Shown here: piece after piece, positions 27,201 through 35,343 of the stretch
How positions within the stretch are numbered: position 1 is the stretch's first letter
Layout: each line of letters starts with the position of its first letter
From: Candidatus Chlorohelix allophototropha
GTDB taxonomy: Bacteria > Chloroflexota > Chloroflexia > Chloroheliales > Chloroheliaceae
NCBI RefSeq assembly: GCF_030389965.1
Contig: NZ_CP128400.1
Span: 1,364,001 to 1,428,000, forward strand
Direction of reading: 5' to 3'
DNA length: 64,000 bases
The notes under the pieces: model-generated
The model's input: only the letters and a program-made list of their open reading frames with translations
The model's database searches: none
What the model was told of the DNA's origin: nothing
Program-made: the position numbers and the translations under genes

Positions 27201-28313
27201 CTACCCTTTATTAGCCAATACCAACTGCCGTTTGGCTTCTACTCCTGCCAGCAAAGTTTCAAAGCTATCGGAAAAGCTTTTGACACCTTCTGCCAGCAAT
27301 TGCGCAGTTACTGCATCAATTGAGACTCCATAAGTTTCAAGGGCTTTAACATGAGCTTTCGCTTCCTCATAACCCTTATTTACGGTTTCGGATGCCACAC
27401 CATGGTCGCCAAAAGCTATGACTGTTTGAGGTGGCATGGTATTGACCGTATCCCGCCCGATCAATTGCTCTACGTAAATTACATCGCGGTATGCAGGGTT
27501 TTTGGTGCTGGTACTTGCCCAAAGCAAGCGCTGCTTGCGCGCGCCTTGCGCTTCGAGGTTCTTCCAGCGTTCGGTGCTATAGATTTGCTCAGACATTTCA
27601 TAGGCGAGGCGACTATTACCGATGCCTGCCTTACCGAAAAGCTCTGCTGGCGCGCCGTTCTGCTCTAACAATTTGTCCACCAGCGAATCCACGCGGCTAA
27701 CAAAGAAGCTTGCTACGCTCGAAATCTCACTCAAGTTTTTCTTGCCACTTTTCGACAGTTCTTCCAAACCTTCGATATAGGCATAGGCTACTTGCTTATA
27801 AGAATCAAGGGAGAAAATAAGAGTAACGTTTACATTAATGCCAGCCCCAATGGTGGCAGTAATAGCCGGAATACCCGCCGGGGTGGCAGGGATCTTAATC
27901 ATCAGGTTAGGGCGATCTACGCGGGTGTAATAATAAACCGCCGATTTTTTTGTACCTTCGGTGTCATTCGCCAGTGTCGGGGAGACTTCCAATGATACAT
28001 AGCCGTCCAACCCGTTACTTTCATCGTAAACCGGACGGAAAATATCGGCTACATTTTGAATGTCCTCAATCGCCAGTTCGTCGAAAATAGCAGAGGCATC
28101 TTTGCCTTCGCTTGCTGCGTGCAAGATTTGTTCGTCATATTCTGCTGAACTGCTAATAGCTTTCTCAAAAATGGTGGGGTTGCTGGTTACGCCAACTACC
28201 GCCTGTTCCTGAATCATGCGCTTGAAACTACCGTCCTTAATCAAGCTACGTGACACATTGTCATACCACACGCTCTGTCCGTACTTTTGCAATTCCTGCA
28301 ATGGGTTGCCCAT
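27201..28313 (-). CDS. tal: Transaldolase
   Basis: Transfers a dihydroxyacetone unit between sugar phosphates in the non-oxidative pentose phosphate branch. The Schiff-base lysine lies in NLMIKIPATPAG. Other family segments are the starting LQKYGQSVWYDNVSRSLI, GVTSNPTIFEKAI, SLEVSPTLANDT and NVTLIFSLDSY. At 370 residues it is the longer bacterial class related to the Tal-Pgi N-terminal domain, here without a Pgi fusion. A good ribosome site (AAGGAGTGGAG) precedes the ATG. 107 bases behind tkt. Confidence 0.96.
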   Translation of the reverse strand: MGNPLQELQKYGQSVWYDNVSRSLIKDGSFKRMIQEQAVVGVTSNPTIFEKAISSSAEYDEQILHAASEGKDASAIFDELAIEDIQNVADIFRPVYDESNGLDGYVSLEVSPTLANDTEGTKKSAVYYYTRVDRPNLMIKIPATPAGIPAITATIGAGINVNVTLIFSLDSYKQVAYAYIEGLEELSKSGKKNLSEISSVASFFVSRVDSLVDKLLEQNGAPAELFGKAGIGNSRLAYEMSEQIYSTERWKNLEAQGARKQRLLWASTSTKNPAYRDVIYVEQLIGRDTVNTMPPQTVIAFGDHGVASETVNKGYEEAKAHVKALETYGVSIDAVTAQLLAEGVKSFSDSFETLLAGVEAKRQLVLANKG

Positions 28314-28374
28314 AAATACTCCACTCCTTGTCTTTCTCTCTCTGATTATTTTGATTTAGGGGTTTTCGCTGTGG

Positions 28375-28396
28375 GCAAGGGGCTTCAGCCCCCTGC
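28375..28396 (-). other. GC-rich hairpin between tkt and tal
   Basis: GGGGC-TTCA-GCCCC is extended by GCA/TGC on the outside around one mismatch. It lies in the 107-base spacer between the two genes and may be a transcript-stability or attenuation element. Confidence 0.4.
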
Positions 28397-28420
28397 TTAG
28401 TGCTTCAAGCGAAAATTATA

Positions 28421-30517
28421 TTAATGTCCCCCCGGATGGAAGGATTGGTTCATAATCTTTTTTGCTAGAGCGCGACCCTCTTTTGGGTTGCTTACCAATT
28501 TTTGCGCCAATTCCGTAACAGTTGGCACATTGAATCCAAAATGTTCTGCTACTATATCACCGGGTGCGCTCGCACCGAAGTGATTAATTGCCAGCGATGC
28601 GCCTTCCCCGCCTATATAGCGTTCCCAACCCATTGGGCTACCTGCTTCTATCGAAAGGCGAGCGGTAACGTCAGAAGGTAATACTGATTCCTTGTATTCT
28701 TCCGATTGTTCCTCATAAATTTCCCAACTGGGCATACTCACAACTCGCGCTTGTACGCCTGCTGCCGTTAATTGCTCCTGCGCCTTAAGTGCAAGGCTCA
28801 CTTCTGACCCGGTAGCAATCAAGATAACCTGTGGTGTGCCGGAAGGGGCTTCACTCAAGATATATGCGCCCTTAGCCAGATTTGCCGTTGGGTATTTCTC
28901 AGGTTCGAGAACGGGCAATTTCTGGCGACTCAAGATAATGCAAGATGGGCTATGCTGCCGTTCCAATATCACTTTCCACGCTTGCGCGGTTTCGTTGGCA
29001 TCGGCGGGGCGAATTACCGTCAGATTATGAATAAGGCGAAGGCTGGCTAAATGTTCGATTGGTTGATGGGTTGGTCCATCCTCGCCTACTCCGATGCTGT
29101 CATGGGTGAAGACAAAGATGCTGGGAATACCCATAAGGGCAGCAAGTCTTAAGCTAGGGCGCATATAATCGGCGAATACAAAGAAGGTCGCCCCGTAGAT
29201 TCTTAAGCCACCATAGAGAGTAGCCCCATTTACGGCTGATCCCATGCCGTGTTCTCTAACGCCGTAATGTAGCGTGCGCCCATCGTAAGAACCGCCCTTT
29301 TCGGCGTTAGGCTGGAACCCGGCATAATGTTCAAGGCTTGTTATGGTAGATTCTGCCAAGTCTGCGCTACCGCCGATAAAGTTGGGTAGCTTTGGAGCAA
29401 TCGCATTCAGCACCGTACCGCTGGCGTTGCGCGTAGGGATCGAACCGCTGCTGAATACCGGTAGCGCTTCTTCCCAGCCTTCTGGCAATTTGTTATCCCA
29501 TGCCGTTTCGAGTTGCGCTGCCAGTTCAGGGTAAGCTGCTTTGTATGCTTCCCATTTCTTGTTCCATTCTGCTTCCAATTGTGCACCGTTGTCAATTGCC
29601 TGACGGTACAACGCCAACGCCTCTTCCGGCACATAGAATTCAGGCTCAAGGGGCCAGCCCAACTTCTCTTTGGTTGCTTTTACATTGTCTTTGCCGAGCG
29701 GGCTACCGTGCGCTTTTGCGCTATTTGCAAGAGGGCTGCCATAACCAATGATACTTCTCAAGTTGATTAAATGCGGCTTGCCTTTAACTTGTTTGGCAAC
29801 CTCGATTGCAGCTTCTACCGCTGCCACATCGTTAATATCGCTTACATGCTGAACATGCCAGCCATAAGCCTCAAAGCGTTTGCCTACATCTTCGGTAAAA
29901 GCAATCTTGGTATCGCCTTCAATAGTGATATGGTTATCATCATAGAAGTAAATCAGGTTATCTAGTTCTAGATGTCCTGCCATTGAAGCGGCTTCGCTGG
30001 CTACCCCTTCTTCAAGACAACCATCACCCACAATGACATAGATATAATGGTCGATTATTTCATGTCCCGGTTTGTTATAGGTTGCTTGAAGAAATTTCTG
30101 GGCGATACCCATTCCAACACCGTTGCCGAAGCCCTGTCCTAGCGGTCCGGTGGTGGTTTCTACTCCCGCAGTCATTCCATATTCAGGGTGACCGGGGGTA
30201 ATGCTGCCCCACTGCCGGAACTGCTTTAGCTGTTCCAGTGGTAAATCGTAACCGCTTAAATAAAGCATGGCATAGTTAAGCATCGAAGCGTGTCCGTTTG
30301 AGAGGATAAAACGGTCACGGTTGTGCCAGTGTGGGTTGCGCGGGTTATAGCGCATCTGGCGAGTCCATAGTAGATAGGTAAGTGGAGCAAGCCCTAATGG
30401 TGCGCCGGGATGCCCCGAATTAGCTTTCTGAACACCGTCCACCGCTAGAAAGCGGATGGTATTAATGGCTAATTCTTCCAGTTTTGGATCAATCTTCTCT
30501 CTTACGCTGCTAGTCAA
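28421..30517 (-). CDS. tkt: Transketolase
   Basis: Thiamine-diphosphate enzyme that moves two-carbon units between ketose and aldose phosphates; used in the pentose phosphate pathway and, in autotrophs, the Calvin cycle. The 698-residue product has full length. ThDP site: VGDGCLEEGVASEAASMAGH followed by YDDNHITIEGDT. N-terminal NTIRFLAVDGVQKANSGHPG and the later EHGMGSAVNGATLYGG and DSIGVGEDGPTHQPIEHLAS are diagnostic. The start is TTG with AAGGAG 8 bases upstream. It is the first intact gene of the pentose phosphate cluster. Confidence 0.97.
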   Translation of the reverse strand: MTSSVREKIDPKLEELAINTIRFLAVDGVQKANSGHPGAPLGLAPLTYLLWTRQMRYNPRNPHWHNRDRFILSNGHASMLNYAMLYLSGYDLPLEQLKQFRQWGSITPGHPEYGMTAGVETTTGPLGQGFGNGVGMGIAQKFLQATYNKPGHEIIDHYIYVIVGDGCLEEGVASEAASMAGHLELDNLIYFYDDNHITIEGDTKIAFTEDVGKRFEAYGWHVQHVSDINDVAAVEAAIEVAKQVKGKPHLINLRSIIGYGSPLANSAKAHGSPLGKDNVKATKEKLGWPLEPEFYVPEEALALYRQAIDNGAQLEAEWNKKWEAYKAAYPELAAQLETAWDNKLPEGWEEALPVFSSGSIPTRNASGTVLNAIAPKLPNFIGGSADLAESTITSLEHYAGFQPNAEKGGSYDGRTLHYGVREHGMGSAVNGATLYGGLRIYGATFFVFADYMRPSLRLAALMGIPSIFVFTHDSIGVGEDGPTHQPIEHLASLRLIHNLTVIRPADANETAQAWKVILERQHSPSCIILSRQKLPVLEPEKYPTANLAKGAYILSEAPSGTPQVILIATGSEVSLALKAQEQLTAAGVQARVVSMPSWEIYEEQSEEYKESVLPSDVTARLSIEAGSPMGWERYIGGEGASLAINHFGASAPGDIVAEHFGFNVPTVTELAQKLVSNPKEGRALAKKIMNQSFHPGGH

Positions 30518-30688
30518 TTTGCTATCTCCTTGATTATAAAGTCAGCTAGTTTTTTGATTTGATAAGCTGTTTATATAAATCTCTTTGCCTTTCCCTTGCT
30601 GCATTTTTAACCTCATGCCGGTTAGGTTGGGCTGGAAGCTATTACCAAAATGGTAGTTAGACTTTTCAAGTCCTTGCTTATTATGTTC

Positions 30689-31094
30689 TTACCGTAAGCG
30701 GGAAGCAGCATCGGCATATTTGCCCAAGCATATTGGGCGCCCCGGCATTACCTTTTGGTCAATTTCCCCTTATGCTGTGCCAGAAAGTATCCAACGCTAC
30801 TGCTCCGATTCTAGCTGAAAGCTTTCTAGCTTTTTCAAGAACCTGATAAGTAACGATAAAAACGGACTTTAACAGTGTGTCCGGGTTTGTTTTTATCCCA
30901 CCGTCTGGCGTAGTATTAAGCTGGTACAGGCTTCGGGCTTCTTGATTTAGAAAAGAGTTGGCATGGGAATTATATAGGCTTGCTCTTACAGAACTGTTAC
31001 TAACGTCAACAGCAAACACAGGCGGCGATTCGGTTGTTTCCCGCGTGATGTACAGCAGCATATTATTCCTATCCATCCAACCGACTCGCTCCAC
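30689..31094 (-). pseudogene. FGGY-family sugar kinase remnant (gluconokinase-like), frameshifted and truncated
   Basis: From an ATG at 31094 the frame reads PVFAVDVSNSSVRASLYNSH and later VALDTFWHSI, matching the N-terminal ATPase fold of FGGY carbohydrate kinases such as gluconokinase. It stops at 30759 (about 111 codons against ~500 in the family). The overlapping -1 frame then continues DQKVMPGRPICLGKYADAAS and ends at 30689, matching the next conserved strand (…TPxYxWADxRAAxAA), so a frameshift is visible. Downstream, only a faint TGMRL-like scrap remains before tkt. Gluconokinase would feed 6-phosphogluconate into the adjacent pathway, so its decay beside the operon makes sense as a lost sugar entry. 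Exact sugar is inferred. Confidence 0.75.
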
Positions 31095-31480
31095 TCAAAC
31101 CTATATGAGGGCAGCCTTGTCCGATTACGTCGGTTTAGTCTTCTCTATTCTCTGGAAAATTCAGTTTGGCGACTCACTATTTTACATATCACAATTTAAC
31201 ATAGCCTTGCCTGTTTTTCAACCGTGAACGCTTAGGCGAGTCCGAATAAATTGATGTACCTATTCAGCCCCTCTATACCAAATTGTAGGAGATAATTATA
31301 AAATCCTGTATGGGAGAGTGTTACTCTGATTTGATTTATTCAGTAGCTTTTTAAAGCTTTCCTTGCTCTAAAATTTGATTCCATACACAATATATTGTGT
31401 TTTTAGGAAAATCAAATCAATATGTCGTAACTTAATAATACTAATTATATATTATCGAACAGGGGTAAAGAAAGGGCTGG
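31095..31480. other. Intergenic region between the kinase remnant and the carboxyltransferase gene
   Basis: A 386-base A/T-rich spacer. No ORF with coding character is seen. A TATAAT on the minus strand occurs near 31295-31300 without a good -35. A 16-base perfect palindrome lies at 31385-31400. This may be the old promoter region of the kinase/PPP cluster. Confidence 0.4.
31385..31400. promoter_or_regulatory. Perfect 16-base palindrome, candidate operator
   Basis: ACACAATATATTGTGT is its own reverse complement. It is upstream of the pentose phosphate cluster on the minus strand and has the form of a dimeric repressor site. The binding protein is unknown. Confidence 0.35.
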
Positions 31481-33091
31481 TTAGACCGGAAAAATGCCGT
31501 GTTTGCGAGGATAACGCAGCGTTTGTTTATTTTTGCTGGCTTCCAGTCCTTGCGCCAGTAAGGCACGAGTATCGGCGGGATCAATAATATCATCCACATA
31601 GGTGTAGGAAGCGGCTAGATAGGGGTCAATCAGCTTACGAAACTGGGCTTCCATCTGGGCGCGTAAGGCTGCTTCTGCTACCTCCCCTCCCTGTCCCCGC
31701 GCTTCACTCAGCGCCTTTCGCCCGATGATGTTCACTGCGCCTTCTGGTCCCATTACGCTTATTTCGGCGGTAGGCCAAGCTACGATCAAATCCGGGTCGT
31801 AGGCTTTGCCGCACATTGCGAAGTAACCCGCCCCGTAGGCTTTACGTACCACAACCGTCAGTTTTGGAACAGTGGCAGAACTGACTGCAAAAATCATCTT
31901 TGCGCCGTGTCGGATGATGCCTTCTTTTTCTACTTTAGAGCCGATGAGGAAGCCGGGCGTATCTACCAGAAATATCAGCGGTATATTGAAGGCATCGCAG
32001 AGGGTGATAAAACGCGCTCCTTTATCGGCACTATTGACATCTAGAATTCCACCCAATACCAGCGGATTGTTCGCAACTATACCTACTGCTTTACCCTCGA
32101 TTCGGGCAAAGCCTGTGACCAGATTTTTAGCCCAACCCGCTTTCATCTCAAAAAATATACCGCCATCTACTATTTTGTGAATCACCTTGTGCATATTATA
32201 GGCGCGACGTGGGTTGGTAGGGACGATTTTGTATAGGCTTTCTTCGCGTTGAGAGGTGGCGTTGTTGTTTGGGAGAGGTGGTGGGTGCTGCTGGCTGCTA
32301 GAAGGGAAATAGCTCAGGTAATCCTTGATGGCTTGAAGGCAAGCATAGTCGTTAGCTACCTCCATATCGGCTACCCCGCTGATTTCATTATGGATGCTCG
32401 AACCGCCCAGTTCTTCTACCCCGATTTCCTCGCCGGTAGCTGCTTTTACCAGATGTGTGCCACCTAGCGCCATTGAGCCGGTTCCCTTCACCATCGGCAC
32501 AAAATCGGCGAGACCGGGGATGTAGGCAGTGCCAGCCGCGCAGGGGCCCATTACCGCTGCTACCTGTGGCACTACCCCGCTCATTAGCACTTGCTCTTTA
32601 AAAAGATAACCCGACCCGGCAAATTGACTCCCCGTGGTTTCTTGAATACGCGCCCCCGAAGAATCGAGCAGCCACACGATGGGCATTTGCCATTTTGCTG
32701 CCATTTCGCGCAGCATAGCCACTTTGTATTCTCCGGTAGAACCCATCGACCCGGCAAGCACTGTGAAATCGTAGGCAGCTACCCCTACCATGCGTCCGTT
32801 AACGCGCCCGTAGCAGGTAGTCACTCCATCGGCGGGCAATTTTCGCCCCTTTAAGTCGGGATGGCTGGAGTGATGGTCGCCCAGCATCCCGAATTCAGTA
32901 AAGATCCCGCCATCAAAAAACAATTCTAGGCGTTCACGGCTGGTGAGTTTGCCGGAGGCGTGTTGACGCTCGATTTCTTTTTGCCCACCCAATTGTAAAG
33001 CAGTGGCTTTGCGCTCTTTTAGGTGCGCAACCATTTCCTCCATTGTGTGGGGCGCTAGGGGAGCACCTTCGCCCCCCTTCGTCTCGCTCAT
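31481..33091 (-). CDS. Acyl-CoA carboxylase carboxyltransferase (beta) subunit, propionyl/acetyl-CoA type
   Basis: Transfers CO2 from carboxybiotin to an acyl-CoA. The 536-residue crotonase-fold protein shows ASGKLTSRERLELFFDGGIF, YDFTVLAGSMGSTGEYKVAM, WLLDSSGARIQETTGSQFAG in the N half and GARFITLCDAFNIPLIFLVD, TPGFLIGSKVEKEGIIRHGA and GYFAMCGKAYDPDLIVAWPT in the C half. This is the PccB/MmdA subfamily. Biotin carboxylase and carrier genes are not adjacent. The start is 41 bases after the stop of the upstream proS. Substrate (propionyl-, acetyl- or methylcrotonyl-CoA) cannot be decided. Confidence 0.9.
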   Translation of the reverse strand: MSETKGGEGAPLAPHTMEEMVAHLKERKATALQLGGQKEIERQHASGKLTSRERLELFFDGGIFTEFGMLGDHHSSHPDLKGRKLPADGVTTCYGRVNGRMVGVAAYDFTVLAGSMGSTGEYKVAMLREMAAKWQMPIVWLLDSSGARIQETTGSQFAGSGYLFKEQVLMSGVVPQVAAVMGPCAAGTAYIPGLADFVPMVKGTGSMALGGTHLVKAATGEEIGVEELGGSSIHNEISGVADMEVANDYACLQAIKDYLSYFPSSSQQHPPPLPNNNATSQREESLYKIVPTNPRRAYNMHKVIHKIVDGGIFFEMKAGWAKNLVTGFARIEGKAVGIVANNPLVLGGILDVNSADKGARFITLCDAFNIPLIFLVDTPGFLIGSKVEKEGIIRHGAKMIFAVSSATVPKLTVVVRKAYGAGYFAMCGKAYDPDLIVAWPTAEISVMGPEGAVNIIGRKALSEARGQGGEVAEAALRAQMEAQFRKLIDPYLAASYTYVDDIIDPADTRALLAQGLEASKNKQTLRYPRKHGIFPV

Positions 33092-33132
33092 CTTTGTATA
33101 CTCGCTTCGCTAACTCAAACTGCCGCTATTAT

Positions 33133-34587
33133 TTAATACGAGCGGGCAAAAAGCGCTTCACAGGTGGCAGGATTGCCGGTGTAGAAACACTTCTTACCTT
33201 GCATCCCCTCTGCGGGTTGGTCAAAAGGAATCACACGCACGGTGGCTTTGGTTTCCTCTTTGATTTTTAGCTCCGCCGCGCTGTCCTCCGACCAAGGGAC
33301 TCGGACAAAACCACGCTTTTCTTCCAGAATCTGCTTGAATTCATCATAGTTGTCGGTATAGTAGGTATGCTCGTCCCGGAATTTCTTAGCTTTGTCGTAT
33401 AACGCTTTCTGGATTTCTTCGAGCAGCACGGGCAAACGTTCTGTGAGTGCGTCCACGCCTACAAATTCTTTGGCGCGACTATCGCGCCGTACCAGCACCA
33501 CGCTATTATTCTGCACATCGCGGGGTCCGATTTCCATACGCACCGGTACGCCGCGCATTTCGTATTCGGCAAACTTCCAGCCCGGCGTATTTTCGCTCAG
33601 GTCGACAGTTACACGCACCTTGCCCTTGAGCAATTTCTTGACGCGCTCGACCATTTCGAGAACGGCTACTTTTTCCTCTTCCTTGCGCCAGATCGGTACA
33701 ATTACCACTTGATGCGGGGCAAGACGTGGCGGGAAAATCAGCCCGTTCTTGTCGCCATGTACCATAATGATGCCGCCGATCATGCGGGTGCTGAGACCCC
33801 AACTGGTGGTGGAGCAATACTTGCGCTGTCCGTCGCTATCTAGATACTGGATGTCAAAGCTTTTGGCGAAATTCTGACCGAGATTATGGCTCGTTCCCGA
33901 CTGTAACGCCTTGCCATCGCCCATCATCGCTTCGATGGAGTAAGTGCGGAGTGCGCCTGCGAATTTTTCGTTCTCGCTTTTGCGCCCGGTAAAGACCGGA
34001 ATAGCAGCATCTTCTTCAGCGAAAGAGCGATATACATCCAGCATCATGCGAGTGCGTTCTTCGGCTTCTTCGAGGCTGCGGTGGGCAGTGTGCCCTTCTT
34101 GCCACAGGAACTCAGCGGTACGCAAGAATAATTTAGTGCGTTTTTCCCAACGTACTACGTTATTCCAAAGGTTAATCAAGATGGGCAAATCGCGATAGCT
34201 TTGTACCCACTTGGCATAGCTGTAGCCGATGATAGTTTCACTGGTAGGGCGCACGGCAAGGGGTTCTTCCAGTTCTTCTCCGCCACCTCGTGTAACCCAT
34301 GCTACTTCAGGAGCAAAGCCTTCTACGTGTTCGGCTTCGCGCTCAAGGAAGCTCTTGGGGATGAACAGTGGGAAATAAGCGTTGACCACATCGGTCTCTT
34401 TAAACCGAGTGTCTAGCGTGTGCTGAATATTTTCCCAAAGGGCGTAACCATAAGGGCGTATAATCATACAGCCGCGTACAGGCGCGTAATCGGCGAGTTG
34501 CGCCTTAATTACCAGTTCGTTATACCACTCGCTGAAATCGTCTTCTTTATCAGCTAATTCCTCGACGTACTTTTCCTCGTTAGCCAT
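33133..34587 (-). CDS. proS: Prolyl-tRNA synthetase, archaeal/eukaryotic (type 3) form
   Basis: A second ProRS, of the ThrRS-like type without the INS domain. Diagnostic parts are the N-terminal DFSEWYNELVIKAQLADYAP, VRGCMIIRPYGYALWENIQ, motif 2 around TAEFLWQEGHTAHRSLEEAE, LSTRMIGGIIMVHGDKNGL for motif 3, a ~110-residue anticodon domain and a C-terminal zinc-type extension ending in ARSY, with the terminal Tyr that is conserved in this form. I place the start at the ATG at 34587 (484 residues), with AAGGA 5 bases upstream; a longer frame to 34644 adds 19 unlikely residues. The partner copy at 1-1593 is bacterial type, so the organism carries two classes. Confidence 0.95.
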   Translation of the reverse strand: MANEEKYVEELADKEDDFSEWYNELVIKAQLADYAPVRGCMIIRPYGYALWENIQHTLDTRFKETDVVNAYFPLFIPKSFLEREAEHVEGFAPEVAWVTRGGGEELEEPLAVRPTSETIIGYSYAKWVQSYRDLPILINLWNNVVRWEKRTKLFLRTAEFLWQEGHTAHRSLEEAEERTRMMLDVYRSFAEEDAAIPVFTGRKSENEKFAGALRTYSIEAMMGDGKALQSGTSHNLGQNFAKSFDIQYLDSDGQRKYCSTTSWGLSTRMIGGIIMVHGDKNGLIFPPRLAPHQVVIVPIWRKEEEKVAVLEMVERVKKLLKGKVRVTVDLSENTPGWKFAEYEMRGVPVRMEIGPRDVQNNSVVLVRRDSRAKEFVGVDALTERLPVLLEEIQKALYDKAKKFRDEHTYYTDNYDEFKQILEEKRGFVRVPWSEDSAAELKIKEETKATVRVIPFDQPAEGMQGKKCFYTGNPATCEALFARSY

Positions 34588-34658
34588 ACCGTCCTTCTTC
34601 AAGAAATGCGAAATTTTGACAAAAGATTTTATTGCACAAGGCAAATTATACTATAAGA

Positions 34659-34674
34659 GCGGCTTTTCAGCCGC
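34659..34674 (-). other. Small GC hairpin upstream of the type 3 proS
   Basis: GCGGCT-TTTC-AGCCGC is a perfect 6-base stem in the 141-base gap between two minus-strand genes. It may weakly terminate the upstream gene at 34729. A TATAAT sequence at 34650-34645 follows it on the minus strand and could be a -10 for proS. Confidence 0.35.
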
Positions 34675-34728
34675 CCTAGGATACCTGCTACAGGTTGTGA
34701 AATTTGAATCCACCCGGTGCGGCGAGAA

Positions 34729-35172
34729 TTAATAATCGCTATCGGGTGGTGGGTCGAACGCGCCTGCCCATGAATATCCAAGAAAAATGTAAATTACGCC
34801 TACTACCACCGAGAAGCTCAAAAGCAGGGCATTGCCTAAATCCATACCGCCGTTTATAAGCAAAAATGCTGCTCTGACTACGGGTATAACCACTAGCGCT
34901 ACTCCGGTAATAAAACATACAAAGCCGTAAATTTTACGGATGCCGTCTTCGTCATCGGCATTTTCGCTGGTTAGTTCGCGGATAGTGCTGATACCGATAC
35001 CAACTATAATAATCAAAACACTAAAAACAGCCAGCCCGAAGTTTATATTTGCTCCGCCCGCCAGCGCAAAGAACTCCCCCAAAGTAGTCATCGCCAGACC
35101 AAGAAAGAAAGTGAAAAAATCGAAAATTGTGACCATTGCAGCACTATTGGCTTTTGGCGTTTGCTTAGCCAC
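34729..35172 (-). CDS. Small integral membrane protein of unknown function
   Basis: About 147 residues from a GTG preceded by AAGGAG at 7 bases (an ATG six codons upstream lacks a ribosome site). Four hydrophobic helices are visible: IFDFFTFFLGLAMTTLGEFF, LAVFSVLIIIVGIGISTI, GFVCFITGVALVVIPVVRAA and LLLSFSVVVGVIYIFLGY, with an acidic loop TSENADDEDG between the second and third. I do not recognise a family. It is divergent from the two-component system across 170 bases. Confidence 0.65.
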   Translation of the reverse strand: MAKQTPKANSAAMVTIFDFFTFFLGLAMTTLGEFFALAGGANINFGLAVFSVLIIIVGIGISTIRELTSENADDEDGIRKIYGFVCFITGVALVVIPVVRAAFLLINGGMDLGNALLLSFSVVVGVIYIFLGYSWAGAFDPPPDSDY

Positions 35173-35233
35173 CCGGGTTCTCCTTTCCATAACTACAGTC
35201 GTTTGAATTCATTTTAACATAATATTTTAACTG

Positions 35234-35262
35234 TTGTATAGGTCAAAGGAAATTAGTATAAT
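35234..35262 (+). promoter_or_regulatory. Promoter of the two-component system
   Basis: TTGTAT (35234-35239), 17 bases, then a perfect TATAAT (35257-35262), about 80 bases before the histidine kinase start. No operator-like dyad is visible beside it. Confidence 0.5.
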
Positions 35263-35343
35263 ATTTAGCGTTATATAACCTTCATTTATATCTTCACTGT
35301 AGTAGCTAAGCAGCCGTTGAACTCAAAATGAACAGGTTGTAGC

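Noticed and set aside
30759-31094. Intact 111-residue gene
   Set aside because: The sequence matches only the first part of a ~500-residue kinase and continues in another frame, so it is a pseudogene fragment.
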